A stretch of DNA of 64,000 nt. It comes from Palaemon carinicauda (taxonomy: Eukaryota > Arthropoda > Malacostraca > Decapoda > Palaemonidae). Each line of letters starts with the position of its first letter. Position 1 is the first letter of the stretch. Under the pieces are notes generated by a model. The model had not been told where the DNA came from. It saw nothing but the letters and a program-made list of their open reading frames with translations, and searched no databases. Below are positions 43,820 to 54,719 of this stretch, in pieces. The stretch is from NCBI RefSeq assembly GCF_036898095.1, contig NC_090728.1:88265430-88329429 (forward strand), in the 5' to 3' direction. The translations under genes and the position numbers were made by a program.

Positions 43820-45890
43820 ACTGATCACTGATTGCTAGCTCGTCTTTCTTCGATCGTCGACCTCCAGTCTCGGCCATCGCTGATCTCCAGCTCGCCCATT
43901 GCCAACTCGCCAATGGCGAACCATACTGCTGTCCTTCAACTAGCCGATTGTCGATTGCCGGCAGCTCGTCATTCGACAGCTTTCTGATCCCCAGCCTACC
44001 AATTGCCAGTTCACTGTTTGCAAGCTCAAAGATCAATGATCGCCACATCAATTACCTGCTCGCGGGTCACCAGATCTTCGATTCGCCAACTCGCCAATCG
44101 CCTATTCAATGGCTAGACGATCTCCATCTTCTTACCAATAGCATTAATCACTGACTCAATATTTCGCTAGTCGCCTGCTCTTGCTCATCTGTAAGCCAGC
44201 TCAAGATCGTCTTCTCACCTCGCTACTTTTGTAACCATCCCTCGTAGAGTTAAAGGAGCTACTCCCAAGAGAGTGCTTTCATCTGCATGACATAGATCAT
44301 CTTCTCACCTCTCTCTTGAGCTTGTGCTACTTCGGTAGGCCTCCTACATAGAGTTAAAGGAGTTTAATGTAGTTTTCCTTCTGGGAACCAAACCCAGCAC
44401 TTTCCATCGACGACTGGGGTAATACACGAGGGTTACCCATGGCACTTAATACCCCTCCTGGTTCCCGGCCTTCGCTCATACCTATAGACTCTCCGTGTTC
44501 TCGTCATTCGCCAGCCTTGTGGCACTCAACAGACCATAACTCCTCGCCATCTGCTCACGGACAAACTCCGGTTCGTAGCTCGCCAGTTGGTTCCAGCCAT
44601 CTGGTCAATCTTCCATCACTGACTTGTCTACAGGCTGCTGCTCAGCATTCGTCAACGGTGGTCCATTTGCGATCCTCTCCAGCTGCTTGTTGTTCTCCTA
44701 AGAGTCACAGCCCTTCCCCGATCACCTACTCGCCAATCTCCTATCCGCTTACCTCCTGCCCACCTATCTCCGACTCGCTGATCGTTAGCAGCCTTCTGCT
44801 TGCCAGTTCATTAGCAGTCTTTATCTGCTCGACAGTCACCTTCTCGTCGTTCACCAACTACTCGCTGCTTTCCACCGTTCTCCTCCCCGCAAACGAGGAA
44901 CATGCATTCGTCGGGGAGAGCGGAAAATGATAACACATCTAAGCAGCATGGGTTCAAAGTTCCGAAGGACACCCTACATGGCCGATTCCTTTTCCTCAGA
45001 AGGATGCATCAGCACTGCAGCCTTCCTCAAGAGCTTGTTCGACAGCGGATGAGACTACCTTGCGGAGGTCTTCTTCATCGTTCCCTTCGGGGGAACTTTT
45101 TGATAGTGCAGCTATAGGTTAGGAGCCGGTGTTGGGCTGTCACACAAGCCTTCGCGACAGGTATCCCATCTGCTGGTCCGTCGAAAACTCCCCTCCCAGG
45201 ATCCCCTTTTAGGTGTCTTCCTCACCTTCTACGGTCCCTAGGTAAAAATCCACGGTTCCCTGATGAGTTAGTCTCATCCAGGGTCAAGCTGACCCCTTTC
45301 AGGACGTCCAAGGGAAGGTCAAGTGTCATCGTGCCCGCTCCTCCTCGTCTTCCTGCTCCACAGACAGAAGTCCAGGTGATAGTTTCGCACAGGGAAGAGT
45401 CCCTATCTGACTTTCCGGACCTCGTCCATCGAGGAGGTCCCTCAAGAACTCAGGGTATCCCCGAAACTAATGAAACATATGATCCTTCCCCCACGGGTGA
45501 CCAACATAAGGGTGATCTACCGAAGCTATCCTTGCTAAACCTTCTCCCCTCCAAGGAAAAAGTCGAAGGACTCTTAGACACTGCTGAAATCCTCATCAAG
45601 GATTACACGACCTGCAGAGGGGGTCAGGCAGTCTTTATCCAGCCACTTCAACGATGACCACGACCCACCCCGAGATGATGTCTCGTCGGTGGAAGACAAC
45701 GACTTCGCTGCTAGTCCTACATTAGGAACGTCCGCAGGTTCGACAAGACCGCATCAGTCTCGGTCGAATCCAACCTCTTCAGGAACAGCCAGATCCCAGG
45801 TCCTTCGGCACCAGGTATCTTCCTTTCATCTGGTTCTGTACGAGGTCTGGGTAAGAGACTGTCCCTATAAGGAGGTTGCAAGATGAATCT
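43820..45890 (+). pseudogene. Gag remnant of DIRS-I
   Basis: The first part (43820-44170) consists of irregular repeats of CTCGCCAATCGCC-like units, resembling the repeat domain of other group 1 gag regions. The C-terminal part (45290-45886) has short frames with VEDNDFAASPTLGTS and similar. There is no intact frame and no Cys-rich head was recognised near the expected place (42100-42500). RT does not follow; RNase H starts at about 45930. Confidence 0.5.
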
Positions 45891-45929
45891 CATCCAGGGA
45901 GTCTATCTCCTCGGTTCTTCCCCGAATTG

Positions 45930-48680
45930 ATTTCTCCCTCCAGATGCATCAAAGAGAAGCGGGTGTCATGCTGCCCCAGTTGGCCTCTGGGCTTTGGTCA
46001 GAGACCGAACGGGACCGCCTCCTAAACATCTCAGAGATGAGGGCAACCTTCCTGCAGACAAGAGGTACTACCCCCCTTCGAAGGGAACTCGGTTTGAGCC
46101 CTGGCTCGTTTCTTGTACAACATCTGATGTTGACCTTCAACTTGAGCTAGAACTTGGGGATGGGAAACAGAGAACACATCCAAGAGGATCGTCTCTAGGT
46201 GCTGGAACTCTCCTTTCCATGGTAGCGAGAATCACCAACTACGGCAGCAGATGTTGATTGTGTCTTTCACGCATGCAGAAAAGACTTCCTTCTCCCTTTG
46301 GTCTCCCCTTTGGGGATTCTTCCAGCAAAGAGAGGGATTCATTCACTCCCCTGTTAAGGGAGTAGTTCCTCCACCAGCCATTATGCAGCAATCTTCCTGC
46401 TTGCTGGAAGGATCGCCAACAGTGGCAACAAGTGTAGCCACCTTTCCCATCCGAGAGAGAATCTTCCTTTTTCTGGTTGGTTTCTCCTTCAGGGGATTCC
46501 TCCCTCAGGAATTGGGTTCACCCGTTCTCCACCATTGCCCTTCAGAACAGGCCTCATCATCAGCAATCTTGTCTCATTAGAAGACACTTCTCACTACTGA
46601 CATAGATCCTAAAAGTTCCTACGTGGATTGGGTTCATCGATTCCCAACCTTTGATCTTCGGGAACAGGCCAACAAGACTCTTCTTGCCCAGTAGATTTGT
46701 CCCATGAGCAAGATTAGTCTTGCCCAGGAGACTCTTTATGACTAGTCAGCTCATCTGCAACTCCTGACGGAGATCCCGAGAGAACCCCCTCAGCGACTCT
46801 AAACCGCCACATGTGAACATCTTCCACAAGGCAGTATCTTCTCAACTACTTCACGCCAGGAGACTATCCAACTACCGCAACAGGTTGCACAGAGAATGTC
46901 TGGATACCTGGATAGATCTTTGGCTTCGGCCAATCCAGGCTAAGTGAACTGTAAGTTGGTATTATAGAAGGGGTATCCCTCCCCTTGTTACCACTATGCC
47001 AGCATTATCAGTGTTCCTCGGTTACCTTCGGAAGAAAAGCTTCTCTTGGTCTTGGCAAGGCACTGCTATTCCTGGAGCCTCGCCATCAGACCAGAAGGAA
47101 TTAACCTTTCGCTGGCATTGCCCTTCATACAGAGTTTCGAACCTATGGACCTTTCGTCGAAAAGGAGACCTCGTTCCAGGACCCCAAGCAGCAAAGGTTG
47201 TGGCGGGATGTAAACAAAAACAAACCCCCACACCTTTAATCACTCTGACATCCAAAATATCCCACAACACAAACTTTCCCCTTACTTGGCTTGTGCCAAG
47301 AGAGTTGTTGAACCCCATGGGACGCACTTAACGTATCTCATTCACGAAGATGGGTCAAGTAATGCTCGACCTAGTTTCTGGTAGCTCAGATCCCAGAATC
47401 CGAACCGTTCTGTCTGTGAGTCCTTCACAACATCACCAATGATTCAGATCAACAGTTACTATGCCAAAGAGAAACTGGTGATGTCATTAAACCACAAGCT
47501 ATCAATATACTGCTCCCCAGTACTGGATCCACAGGCAGTATTTCAGGACTCTAACATCCTTGGGACAACATGAATGCCTATGTTGCAATGAATTATGGTT
47601 TGTGAAAACCAAAGTGAGGTCCTCCTCCAACCTATCAATGAGGCCAATACCTCTGCTATGGCAGCATGCAGAAGGGTACCCAACCGGTTTGCTGCTGCTG
47701 ACAGAGGCTCTGAGGGAGTTGTCCCGCTTATACGACCTTCTTTATCAACCACACAGGAAGATATACCACAGAGCAGTCGCAGTTGCATCTTGTGACTTCA
47801 TGCCAAGAGGTTATCCAGATTTTGTATTGCAGTCTACCAGGGAAAGATGAACATCTTCTTTAGTTCATGTTGTGGTAGGGGTGTCTCCGCTCGGGACCAC
47901 TTTTCCCCTGATTGTAAAATTTTTATTTTACTCTGAAAGGAAAAACTCTGCTCAGTCTCAGTGTTGAAAAGCTATCGCTTGGCCTTGTGCCAGATCTTTA
48001 GACTAAAAGGGATTCTTATTTCTTATATGAAAGTCCTCTTCCCTAGTTGTTGAGTCAAGCTTCAGCTAGGGCTTTGATCCTCAAGATGGTTTTCCTTTCG
48101 CTCTTGTCTCTGCAAAGAGAGTGAGCAAGCTACATGGTCTCCTACGACAATGCCCATTCAAGGGTATGGGGGCAAGTTACTCAGTTTTGTTCCTGATATC
48201 ATTTCTGAGACTCAAAATCCGGTTGTTGCGGACTATAAGTTGGGTCCTTCTAGATAGCGAGTCTACAGGATGTAACCAATGACATGGATCATCTGTTAAT
48301 TTGCCCTGTGACGGCACTAAGGTGCTACCTTAAGCTACTGTACGAGAAGAGTTTGTTTACATGTTAAGCAACTTATTGTCAGTACGGGCAGGGTCAAGAA
48401 GAAGGATTTGAAGGACCTGATTTCCTCTTTGATCAGACAGATCATCGACCGGGCTTTAGATCCATTCCTTCACCACCAGGGATGGTAACTCAGAGCTCAT
48501 GACATCAGGAGCACAAGCACATCCCTGGTGTTTAAAAAACTTCTCAGTGTCGCAGGTGTTGCAAGCAGGTTTGGGGAACACCAGACAACTTTCACAGACC
48601 ATTACCTGTAAGTCATGACACACAGGTCCATTAACAGGTTTTCCATATTCCCTGTGGTGGCCGCTCACCAAGGGGATTAG
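45930..48680 (+). pseudogene. RNase H and YR remnants of DIRS-I (two overlapping sets)
   Basis: RNase H: QREAGVMLPQLASGLWSETE at about 45950 (compare KEGWGAHVLNHRISGRWSES). YR set 1: SWYYRRGIPPLVTTMPALSV and FLGYLRKK at about 46950. RNase H set 2: SIYCSPVLDPQAVFQDSN at about 47500. YR set 2: a core with SFVPDIISETQNPVVADYKL at about 48185 (compare RFVPEFVAKTQNPGVPDPRF), and a C-terminal tail near 48560-48680 resembling VLQAGLGNTRQLSQTIT. Catalytic residues are not preserved. The order repeats itself, so the region is a recombined or nested pair. Confidence 0.55.
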
Positions 48681-49084
48681 GGCAAAGGTTATGGTATTAG
48701 TTTGGGGCCCCGTTTAGGGTTCAGCATCCAAGAACCCTGCTGGCTGGCTTTTATTGACTTCAGGTAAGCTCCATCTTTTACTAGTTTCCTGAAATATTCC
48801 CAACGTACTTATCAAATAGATATTTCATCGTGATCCCATATTCCTAGGGTTGGGGAGTTGGGTACATGGATATCAGTGTGTATAAGTTTAGCCTTGTAAA
48901 CACACAAACCAAGTAGTCATCGAGCAGTTTATCTCACTGACTATTATTGCTCAGGTCGTCTACCCCTCTGGTATTACCAAATCACCAGGTTCACTAGGTG
49001 TCGGAATTCACATCCCACACTTCCTTCGCTTTGATGTGACATTCCCGGGTAAATGTTCACTAGTTGAATAGACTTCTACCCACC

Positions 49085-49410
49085 TATGGGTAAGTCTCCT
49101 AGTAAAGAACGAGGATTTGTATTCATTGCAGAAATAATGACAAACTTCGAAGTAATTATTATTTTTTCTAAAGTTCTTTACATATTTATCCCATCATCAC
49201 CTTCCCCCAATAAGTCCAGCATGTAATCAAAAGTTGTTGAGCGAGTGAGTGTGTGAGCAGAGCAGGAATGTCCCTCACTTGCTGGGAGGTTGGCTACCAC
49301 CTCGCTCAAAGCTCTTTTATGGCTAAGAACACTAGCTCCCTCGGAATCTACTCCTAATTTACAATTTTGTGTTTGTATATTTAGGAAAAATACAAATTAC
49401 TTCCAAATTT
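49085..49410 (+). repeat. ICR and right terminal region of DIRS-I (or H)
   Basis: CCTAGTAAAGAACGAGGATT, then TGTATTCATTGCAGAAATAA, is a decayed complement of a group 1 left end. The region ends with GGAAAAATACAAATTACTTC, like the right end of DIRS-J (ggaaaaatacaaattatctc). The match to 41828 is imperfect, as expected for an old copy. Confidence 0.6.
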
Positions 49411-50783
49411 GTTGTATCTTTATTGTTGTAGTGTTCCAGAACTTTTGTTGCTTTTTATTTTTTATGTGATTGTTTAAGGGTCCCTAAATTGTTAAATGAT
49501 GCTGCTGTTATTCTTGGTAGAAATTGTGGGTGTGATCATTGGGATATGAGGCTACACAATTTAGACCAATCTTTCATTCATCTCATATTGTTATTCATTT
49601 CTGTAATTTATATTGTCTAAAATACTATACAGGTATGTACTGTACTGTACTTGGCAAATTTAATTATTTTCAATTTTGTATAGTTTTTTATTACCTTTAG
49701 AGATGATGTTGCAGGTGTGACATCAGCATTCCCCTTAGCATTTTAACATAAATTTTCCATCAATGGGGTGATATGTTAAATTAGTCTTTTTGTCACATTT
49801 TAATTTTGAATTCCATGTTCTAGGTCCTCATTCATGCCCATATTCCATGATTTTTAAGAGATACCTATATATCTGCATCTTGATACTTTCATATCTTTTG
49901 CATTCATGACTTAACTGTTCCTTACCCATTTTTGTCATGTGTTCAAATAAGTCTGTTACTTTATTGAGATCTGTCTATTTTCTAGCTGCAGGATGTCAAA
50001 TCATCTTTGCCATATCTTCTTTTCTAAAATATACTTTCACTTCAATCTGGCTATAAATCTAAATACGTATTCTTTAATCACACATTTTCTATGCCTCCTC
50101 AACATAAAGTAAAACAGACTATATGTAAGTACATGTATCATACATCATTGCTGTACAGTATTGATTTTTGAGATATTTTTATTTTATCAGTGATATGTCA
50201 ATGTCTTCCTACTTCCTCCAAGCTGCACCAAGTTATTTTTTCTTTCAACTGCCCTTTCAATACCTGCTTCACAGTCCAGTGTATCCTGAGGTTACAGAAC
50301 TACCTCTTTGAAGATCCTCCATTCTATCGCAATATGGATCTCAAATTCCCTCTTTCCCTTGGTTTCTGTTATACATTTCCTGCATTGAAATGTCTTACTC
50401 CATATAGATTGCATTTCTGAACATCTCTTGTGACACCATCTATCACATGTGGTACACACTAAGATTACTTGGACATTTTATCCACAATATGCATGTGGCC
50501 TCTTTCATGGAGATTCATTATTGCTTGTATCCTTTTCAGTCACCATGGCTTTTGTTTTGCCAACATTGATTTAGTCATTATGTATGTTCCATCTTTCAAT
50601 CATTTCTATAGCTTCTTAGTTGAAGCTGAATATAGTTACAGTATAGTACTGTAGTAGTTTATATGTTTATGTAAGTTCCTAGATTGATGTATGGAAAGAG
50701 ATATATTTTGAAAATTCATGATTGATAACTAGTGTATATACTTAATTCTTAGTCACACTCAAGAATTTCATTAAATTTTACAG
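49411..50783. other. Intronic, nothing recognised
   Basis: AT-rich intron. A frame of 76 codons at 50190-50420 has no recognisable domain. It has simple-sequence motifs (TACTGTACTGTAC) but no repeat boundaries that I can see. Confidence 0.5.
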
Positions 50784-50873
50784 GAGACCCATGCACTATA
50801 TCATCACAACAAGAGCTGGATGAAGCTATCAGGCTCTACGATCTCAATAAAGATTCTGAGTTGACAATTCATG
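50784..50873 (+). CDS. aPKC: Atypical protein kinase C, exon 3 (end of PB1 domain)
   Basis: This 90-bp exon follows TTTTACAG and encodes [19 protein letters not shown], then [10 protein letters not shown]. Joined to exon 2 it completes the OPCA motif (EEG-DPCT) and the last helix and strand of PB1; PKC iota has NKDSELLIHV here. It ends with the first base of a valine codon before the donor GTAAGT at 50874. The next exon, which should begin the linker to the pseudosubstrate and C1 zinc finger, was not found up to 64000, so intron 3 is longer than about 13 kb. Confidence 0.93.
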
Positions 50874-51105
50874 GTAAGTACTGTATGGCTTCATTTAATT
50901 GATATCTGTATTACAGTGTTCACCTTGTGAGAGAGCTGGAAAATAGTGTGTACTGTACCTCGGTTTGTACACAGTGATGATACTGAATGTATTTTCAGCA
51001 TCTATTTGCCTAGGCTGGATTTTTTATTGCTTTTTACTTCTTATTCATTCTTTGTGTCATTACCGTTCACCAAAATATTCCAGTGTATGACTATGACCAG
51101 CATTT

Positions 51106-51300
51106 GTTCCGTAACCGAAATACAAACCACGCTATTTACATGGGGTATTACTTTCGGCGTAGCTGAAATGACGAGCCATTAGATTTTTAACAAGGGTTAA
51201 CTACCCTCTCGCTAGTTAGCGAGGGGGTAGGGGAGGGGTAGCTAGCTACCCCTCCCCCCTCACACACCGGTGAACTGATTCACTTCACTTTTGGCTCGGC
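51106..51300 (+). repeat. Left inverted terminal repeat of DIRS-J
   Basis: From CATGGGGTATTACTTTC to about TTCACTT the sequence is repeated inverted at about 58336-58500. The outermost 35 bp differ from the right end, which is longer. It contains a 28-bp perfect palindrome (51230-51257, core GGGGTAGCTAGCTACCCC) and a second hairpin CTCGCTAGTTAGCGAG (51208-51223). Confidence 0.9.
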
Positions 51301-51352
51301 TGATGATCAGACCTGTCTGTCTCACCCTCGCATTTTTGACAGCCTTAATTTG

Positions 51353-51369
51353 TTTGCTTTTTCTTACAG
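51353..51369 (+). promoter_or_regulatory. Splice-acceptor-like tract in DIRS-J leader
   Basis: TTTGCTTTTTCTTACAG ends 32 bp before the gag start at 51402. It has a strong pyrimidine tract and a CAG. Equivalent tracts are present in DIRS-D, DIRS-H and DIRS-I. Confidence 0.45.
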
Positions 51370-51401
51370 CCTCTGTGCTTGGAAGTTGGCCTCCATCCAT
51401 C

Positions 51402-52019
51402 ATGCGGAAGTGCCCTGGACGTTCCGACCACCCTTGTGGAACGTTCATGTCGGCGGTCGAGACCTACCCTCACTCCTTATGTCCATACTGCCAAGGTCAA
51501 CGGTGTGAAAGGGATAAAACTTGTAGTGAGTGCAGGGAGTGGTCTACCTCCCAGTGGGAGAGGTTTTCCCAGCGACGTAAGAAGAAGTCTAAGCGTGACC
51601 TTTCTCCTTCAAGGCCTGCCTTGAAGAAGGAAGGTTCCAAAGACTCTTCTTCCGTTGCCCGAACCTCCTTCGAAGCTCCCACTCGATCGGTCTCTCGCGA
51701 GGGGCCGTCGAGTGGTAGCGTAGGCCTTTCTGTTGTTGACCAACCTCGGGGTTCGGGAGAGGGAGTTGCCTCCCATAGCGAGGCAGCTCCTTCTCCTCCA
51801 CCTCCGGGGGAGGATTTTGATGTTGATGATTCTGTGTCTAACAATGATCTTTTGCAGCTTTGGGCTTCCTTGGGGCTTAAGGGCTCGCCCTCCAGGGAAG
51901 CCCTGTTTGACCTGATCCAGTTGGGTGCAGCTGTCAAGGAGTCGCCGGTAATAGCAGAGGTAGATCCTCTGTCTATTGTCGACGTTGTTGTGGCAGAGGC
52001 TTCCGACGGGTCGTGCTAA
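51402..52019 (+). pseudogene. Gag head of DIRS-J, Cys-rich
   Basis: Starts at MRKCPGRSDHPCGTFMSAVE, then HSLCPYCQGQRCERDKTCSE and CREWSTSQWERFSQRRKKK. The Cys spacing suggests a zinc-binding module; the fold is not identified. The frame is open upstream of this ATG, but the same MRxCPG start in DIRS-H, and the splice-acceptor-like tract just before it, favour 51402. It continues through acidic and Ser-rich sequence (EDFDVDDSVSNNDLLQLWAS) to a stop at 52017, after which gag resumes in other frames. It would be the particle or RNA-binding protein of the element. Confidence 0.75.
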
Positions 52020-52439
52020 ACCCCTGCTGTTGTTGCGGATGTTGCTGAAGGCTCAGTTCCCCCCTCCGAACATCCTTCGAGGGAGGAGCTGGGTCCAACG
52101 GTCTCTCCTGCGGGTGATTCCCCCCCCCCCCCCGACGGAGACTCCTCTTCGGAGGACCGATGATGGTGTTGCTGCCCCTCGAGGTCGTCTTCGCCGTAAG
52201 GGTCGCCCTCCTCTTTGCCGTCAAGGCCTTCCTTCCCCTTAGAAGGGGGTTAGGAGGCATCTCTTTGGTTCTTCGCCTTCGACGTCCCCCGCAGAGGTGC
52301 CTCCTCGACGTGAGCAGACCGTTACAGCCGCATCGCTAGACCTCTCAGCTGATCGTTCGCGATCTCCCACTGAGACTAAGTCCTTTAAGCGCCAGGTGTT
52401 ACCTGCGCGCCCACGTTCTCTTGCGCGCTAGCGCTCTCC

Positions 52440-53080
52440 TGCTGTGGACCCTTCAGACTCTTCACGCTCCACATCTTCTCGCCGTAGATCTCCTGCCCGC
52501 CAGCGCTCTCCTACACGTCAGCGCTCCCCTGCTCGACAGGGATCTCCTGTGCGCCAGCGCACATCTGCGCGCCCTGTTCCTGCTGCGCGCCCACGATCAC
52601 CTGTTAGCCAGCGCACATCTGCGCTCCCTGGTCCTGATGCGCGCCAATGTTCGCCCGCGCGCCCATGATCTCCGGATCTGGGTGCAGGCAAGGAGGCTGT
52701 TCCTTTGCCCCTTCGCCGTCAATCTCCTACGCGCCCGCAGACCCCGCCCACGCACCAGCCTTTGCCTGCGTGCTATCGCGCGCACTCTCCTGTGCGCTCT
52801 TCTAGACCTGGTTGAGCCTCTGTGCGCCCGCGCCTCCACGAGAAGTCTCCGGTGCAAGCCCGCTAGCGTTCGCCTCTACACGCCACTTCACCGTCTGGTC
52901 CTGCAGCCCAACTGATAGCTACGCGTCAGCGATCTCCCGCGCACCCGCACGATCCTTCGCCTGCGCGCCCACTCGACCGCGCGCGAACCCTCGATTTTAC
53001 CATCGCGCGAGCACCAGCGCGACCCCGACCGCAATTCCCGCCGGGTTTCGCAGCACGGGCAACCTTGCGAGTCCTCGGGA
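52440..53080 (+). repeat. RQRSPx repeat region of DIRS-J gag
   Basis: An 18-bp unit, CGCCAGCGCTCTCCT and variants, encodes six-residue repeats such as RQRSPT, RQRSPA and RQGSPV (52444-52668), grading into less regular CGCGCGCC-rich sequence to 53080. The product would be an RS-type basic, Ser/Pro-rich segment, comparable in role to the SR stretch in DIRS-A gag. The region is unusually CpG-rich and GC-rich for the window. Stops and frame changes are present. Confidence 0.7.
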
Positions 53081-54556
53081 GTGGCGCGTACTTCCAGATC
53101 ATCATCGTCACGATCTCCACCCCGTAAGCGCAGAGCAGCGCTCTTGCAGGAGGAGGAAGAATCTTCAGAGAGGTCTAGGCAACACTCCTCTTCTTTTCAG
53201 GCAGTCCCTGTGGTATCCACTCCTAAGGATCGCCCGATCCCCTTCCCTCCAGCAGGAGTCGCTGACACCGAGTCTGTCAGCCGTCAGCCTTGGTTCGGGT
53301 CTCTGATCAAAGCGGTCGTCCAGGCTGTTAAGCCGGCCCTCGCTGATCTAGGCCTCAAACCAACGGCAGCCTCGTCCCCGCTGAAGAGAAGGAGAGGAGT
53401 GGACTTCGTAGTAACTTCTCCTAGGGTCAAACTGGCTCCCAAGAAGTCCGTCAGGAAGGCCCCTTTCGCCCCTCAGACGGTTTCTCCTTCCCCTGTGGAT
53501 GAAGCCTTTCCGTCCTCCGGAGAGTCCAGCGAGGTGGGACATTCTCCCATGGCACCAATGGGAGGAACCCCACCTCGAGTAGGAGAATTGTCTCGTGTGG
53601 GAGCAGCGAGGAGCCCTCAGACTTCTTTACTGGAGTCCTGTATCTCTCCTAGGAGGGAGCCCAAGGACTCGAAGACTGTCCCTAAGTCTTCATCCCGGAT
53701 TCGACCAGAGCCAGCAAGACCCCAGGAGAACGTCCGCGTGTCCCCCCAAGTAGAGCAGCTGGGGACAGGAGACTTAGCTGCCAGTCCGCAAGGAGTAGAG
53801 CTGCATGAGTCGGAGCATGCCTTCTGGCAGGTCCTGAGTCTGATGAGGCAACTCAACAGGTTCGAGGACCCGGAGACCGCCCCTCGCGAAGGCAAGGATA
53901 CAGTTCTGGACCAAGTCTACGGCCCTCAAAAACCTCAGAAGGCCAGTGCGGCTCTGCCCTGGTCCCAGGGGGTTAAGAGCGCCAGAGACAAGGTTGAGAG
54001 CCAGCTCTCCGAACTCGCCTCCTCCAGCCGTTCCCCTGCCGGCAACAAACTCCTCCCACCTCCTCGCGTGCAGCAAAGGAGGTACTTCGAGATCATGGGG
54101 GAGTCTTGTTTAGCTCTTCCTCTCCACCATTTTGTGGAAGAGCTCTCCAGGGGAATTTCTCTTGAGAAACTCTCCGCCCGGCAGGTGACATTCTCGGCTG
54201 CAGAGATCTTGAGCCAGGAGAAGGTCGCAAAGTGTGCTATGCAGGCCACTTCGTGGCTGGATGTCTGGCTGGGGTCTCTGGGCATCCTTTTGCGATCCGA
54301 GGACTTGTCCAAGGAGAGCACCAGGAAGGCCATGGAGACTTTTCTCCTCTCGGGCACGCGCACCATCGAGTTTCTGGCTCACCAAGTTTCAAACTTGTGG
54401 GCAAACTCGATCTTGAAGCGTCGTGATGCGGTGACCGAGAGGTTCCATGCGAAGGTCCCAGCTCTGGATGTCTGCAAGCTCAGACACTCTTCCATCCTTG
54501 GAAATAGCCTGTTTAAGCCCAAGGATGTGGAACGGACAGCTGAGAGGTGGAGGTAG
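53081..54556 (+). pseudogene. Gag C-terminal part of DIRS-J
   Basis: A 491-codon open frame. It begins with basic/Ser-rich sequence, then RQPWFGSLIKAVVQAVKPAL, PLKRRRGVDFV, and in the last 200 residues a helical region with FHHFVEELSRG-like sequence, QATSWLDVWLGSLGILLRSE and FLLSGTRTIEFLAHQVSNLW. The VSSWLDWWGF region of DIRS-A gag and the corresponding block of DIRS-F are homologous. It ends at 54554-54556; a Gly/Arg-rich tail (GKSSRGGGNPRGSGRG-like, about 54720-54775) follows in another frame. This long frame within a multi-defect element suggests recent activity. Function is presumed structural (gag); no known domain is recognised. Confidence 0.7.
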
Positions 54557-54719
54557 TCGAATCACGATTCTCTCCTCCACAGGGCTCTTACATCCAGATC
54601 CTACAAGCCTCCAGCACCTCAACAACAACAGCCTCATTAGTCTAGGACATCGTAACTGGCTCCGGCAGCAAAGGTAAAGGTGTCCAAACAGCAGCCCTTT
54701 CCCGTCAAGGACAGGAAGG

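Larger units (their letters stand above)
41828..49410 (+). mobile_element. DIRS-I: old group 1 DIRS, rearranged
   Basis: The left end GTTCTGTAAATGGAATACAA at 41828 matches the group 1 terminus. The right end and a decayed ICR (49110-49145, junction GCAGAAATAATGACAAA) close the element near 49410. Inside are a gag region, an RNase H fragment with no RT before it, and two partially overlapping RNase H/YR remnants (46740-47060 and 47440-48680). The duplicated 3' parts suggest recombination between two copies. All frames are broken. Confidence 0.6.
39325..50783 (+). other. aPKC: aPKC intron 2 (11,459 bp)
   Basis: The donor is GTTAGT and the acceptor TTAAATTTTACAG at 50783. It contains DIRS-H and DIRS-I. 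The flanks 39325-39757 and 49411-50783 are AT-rich intron with TACTGTACTG-type simple motifs and no recognisable genes. Confidence 0.8.

Noticed and set aside
50190..50420. A 76-codon frame in intron 2
   Set aside because: There are no motifs, no splice context and no match to other elements; it is compatible with chance.
51402..51560. Cys-rich stretch as the C1 zinc finger of aPKC
   Set aside because: The spacing does not fit the C1 pattern HX12CX2C, it follows a DIRS terminal repeat, and the same head occurs in three other DIRS copies.
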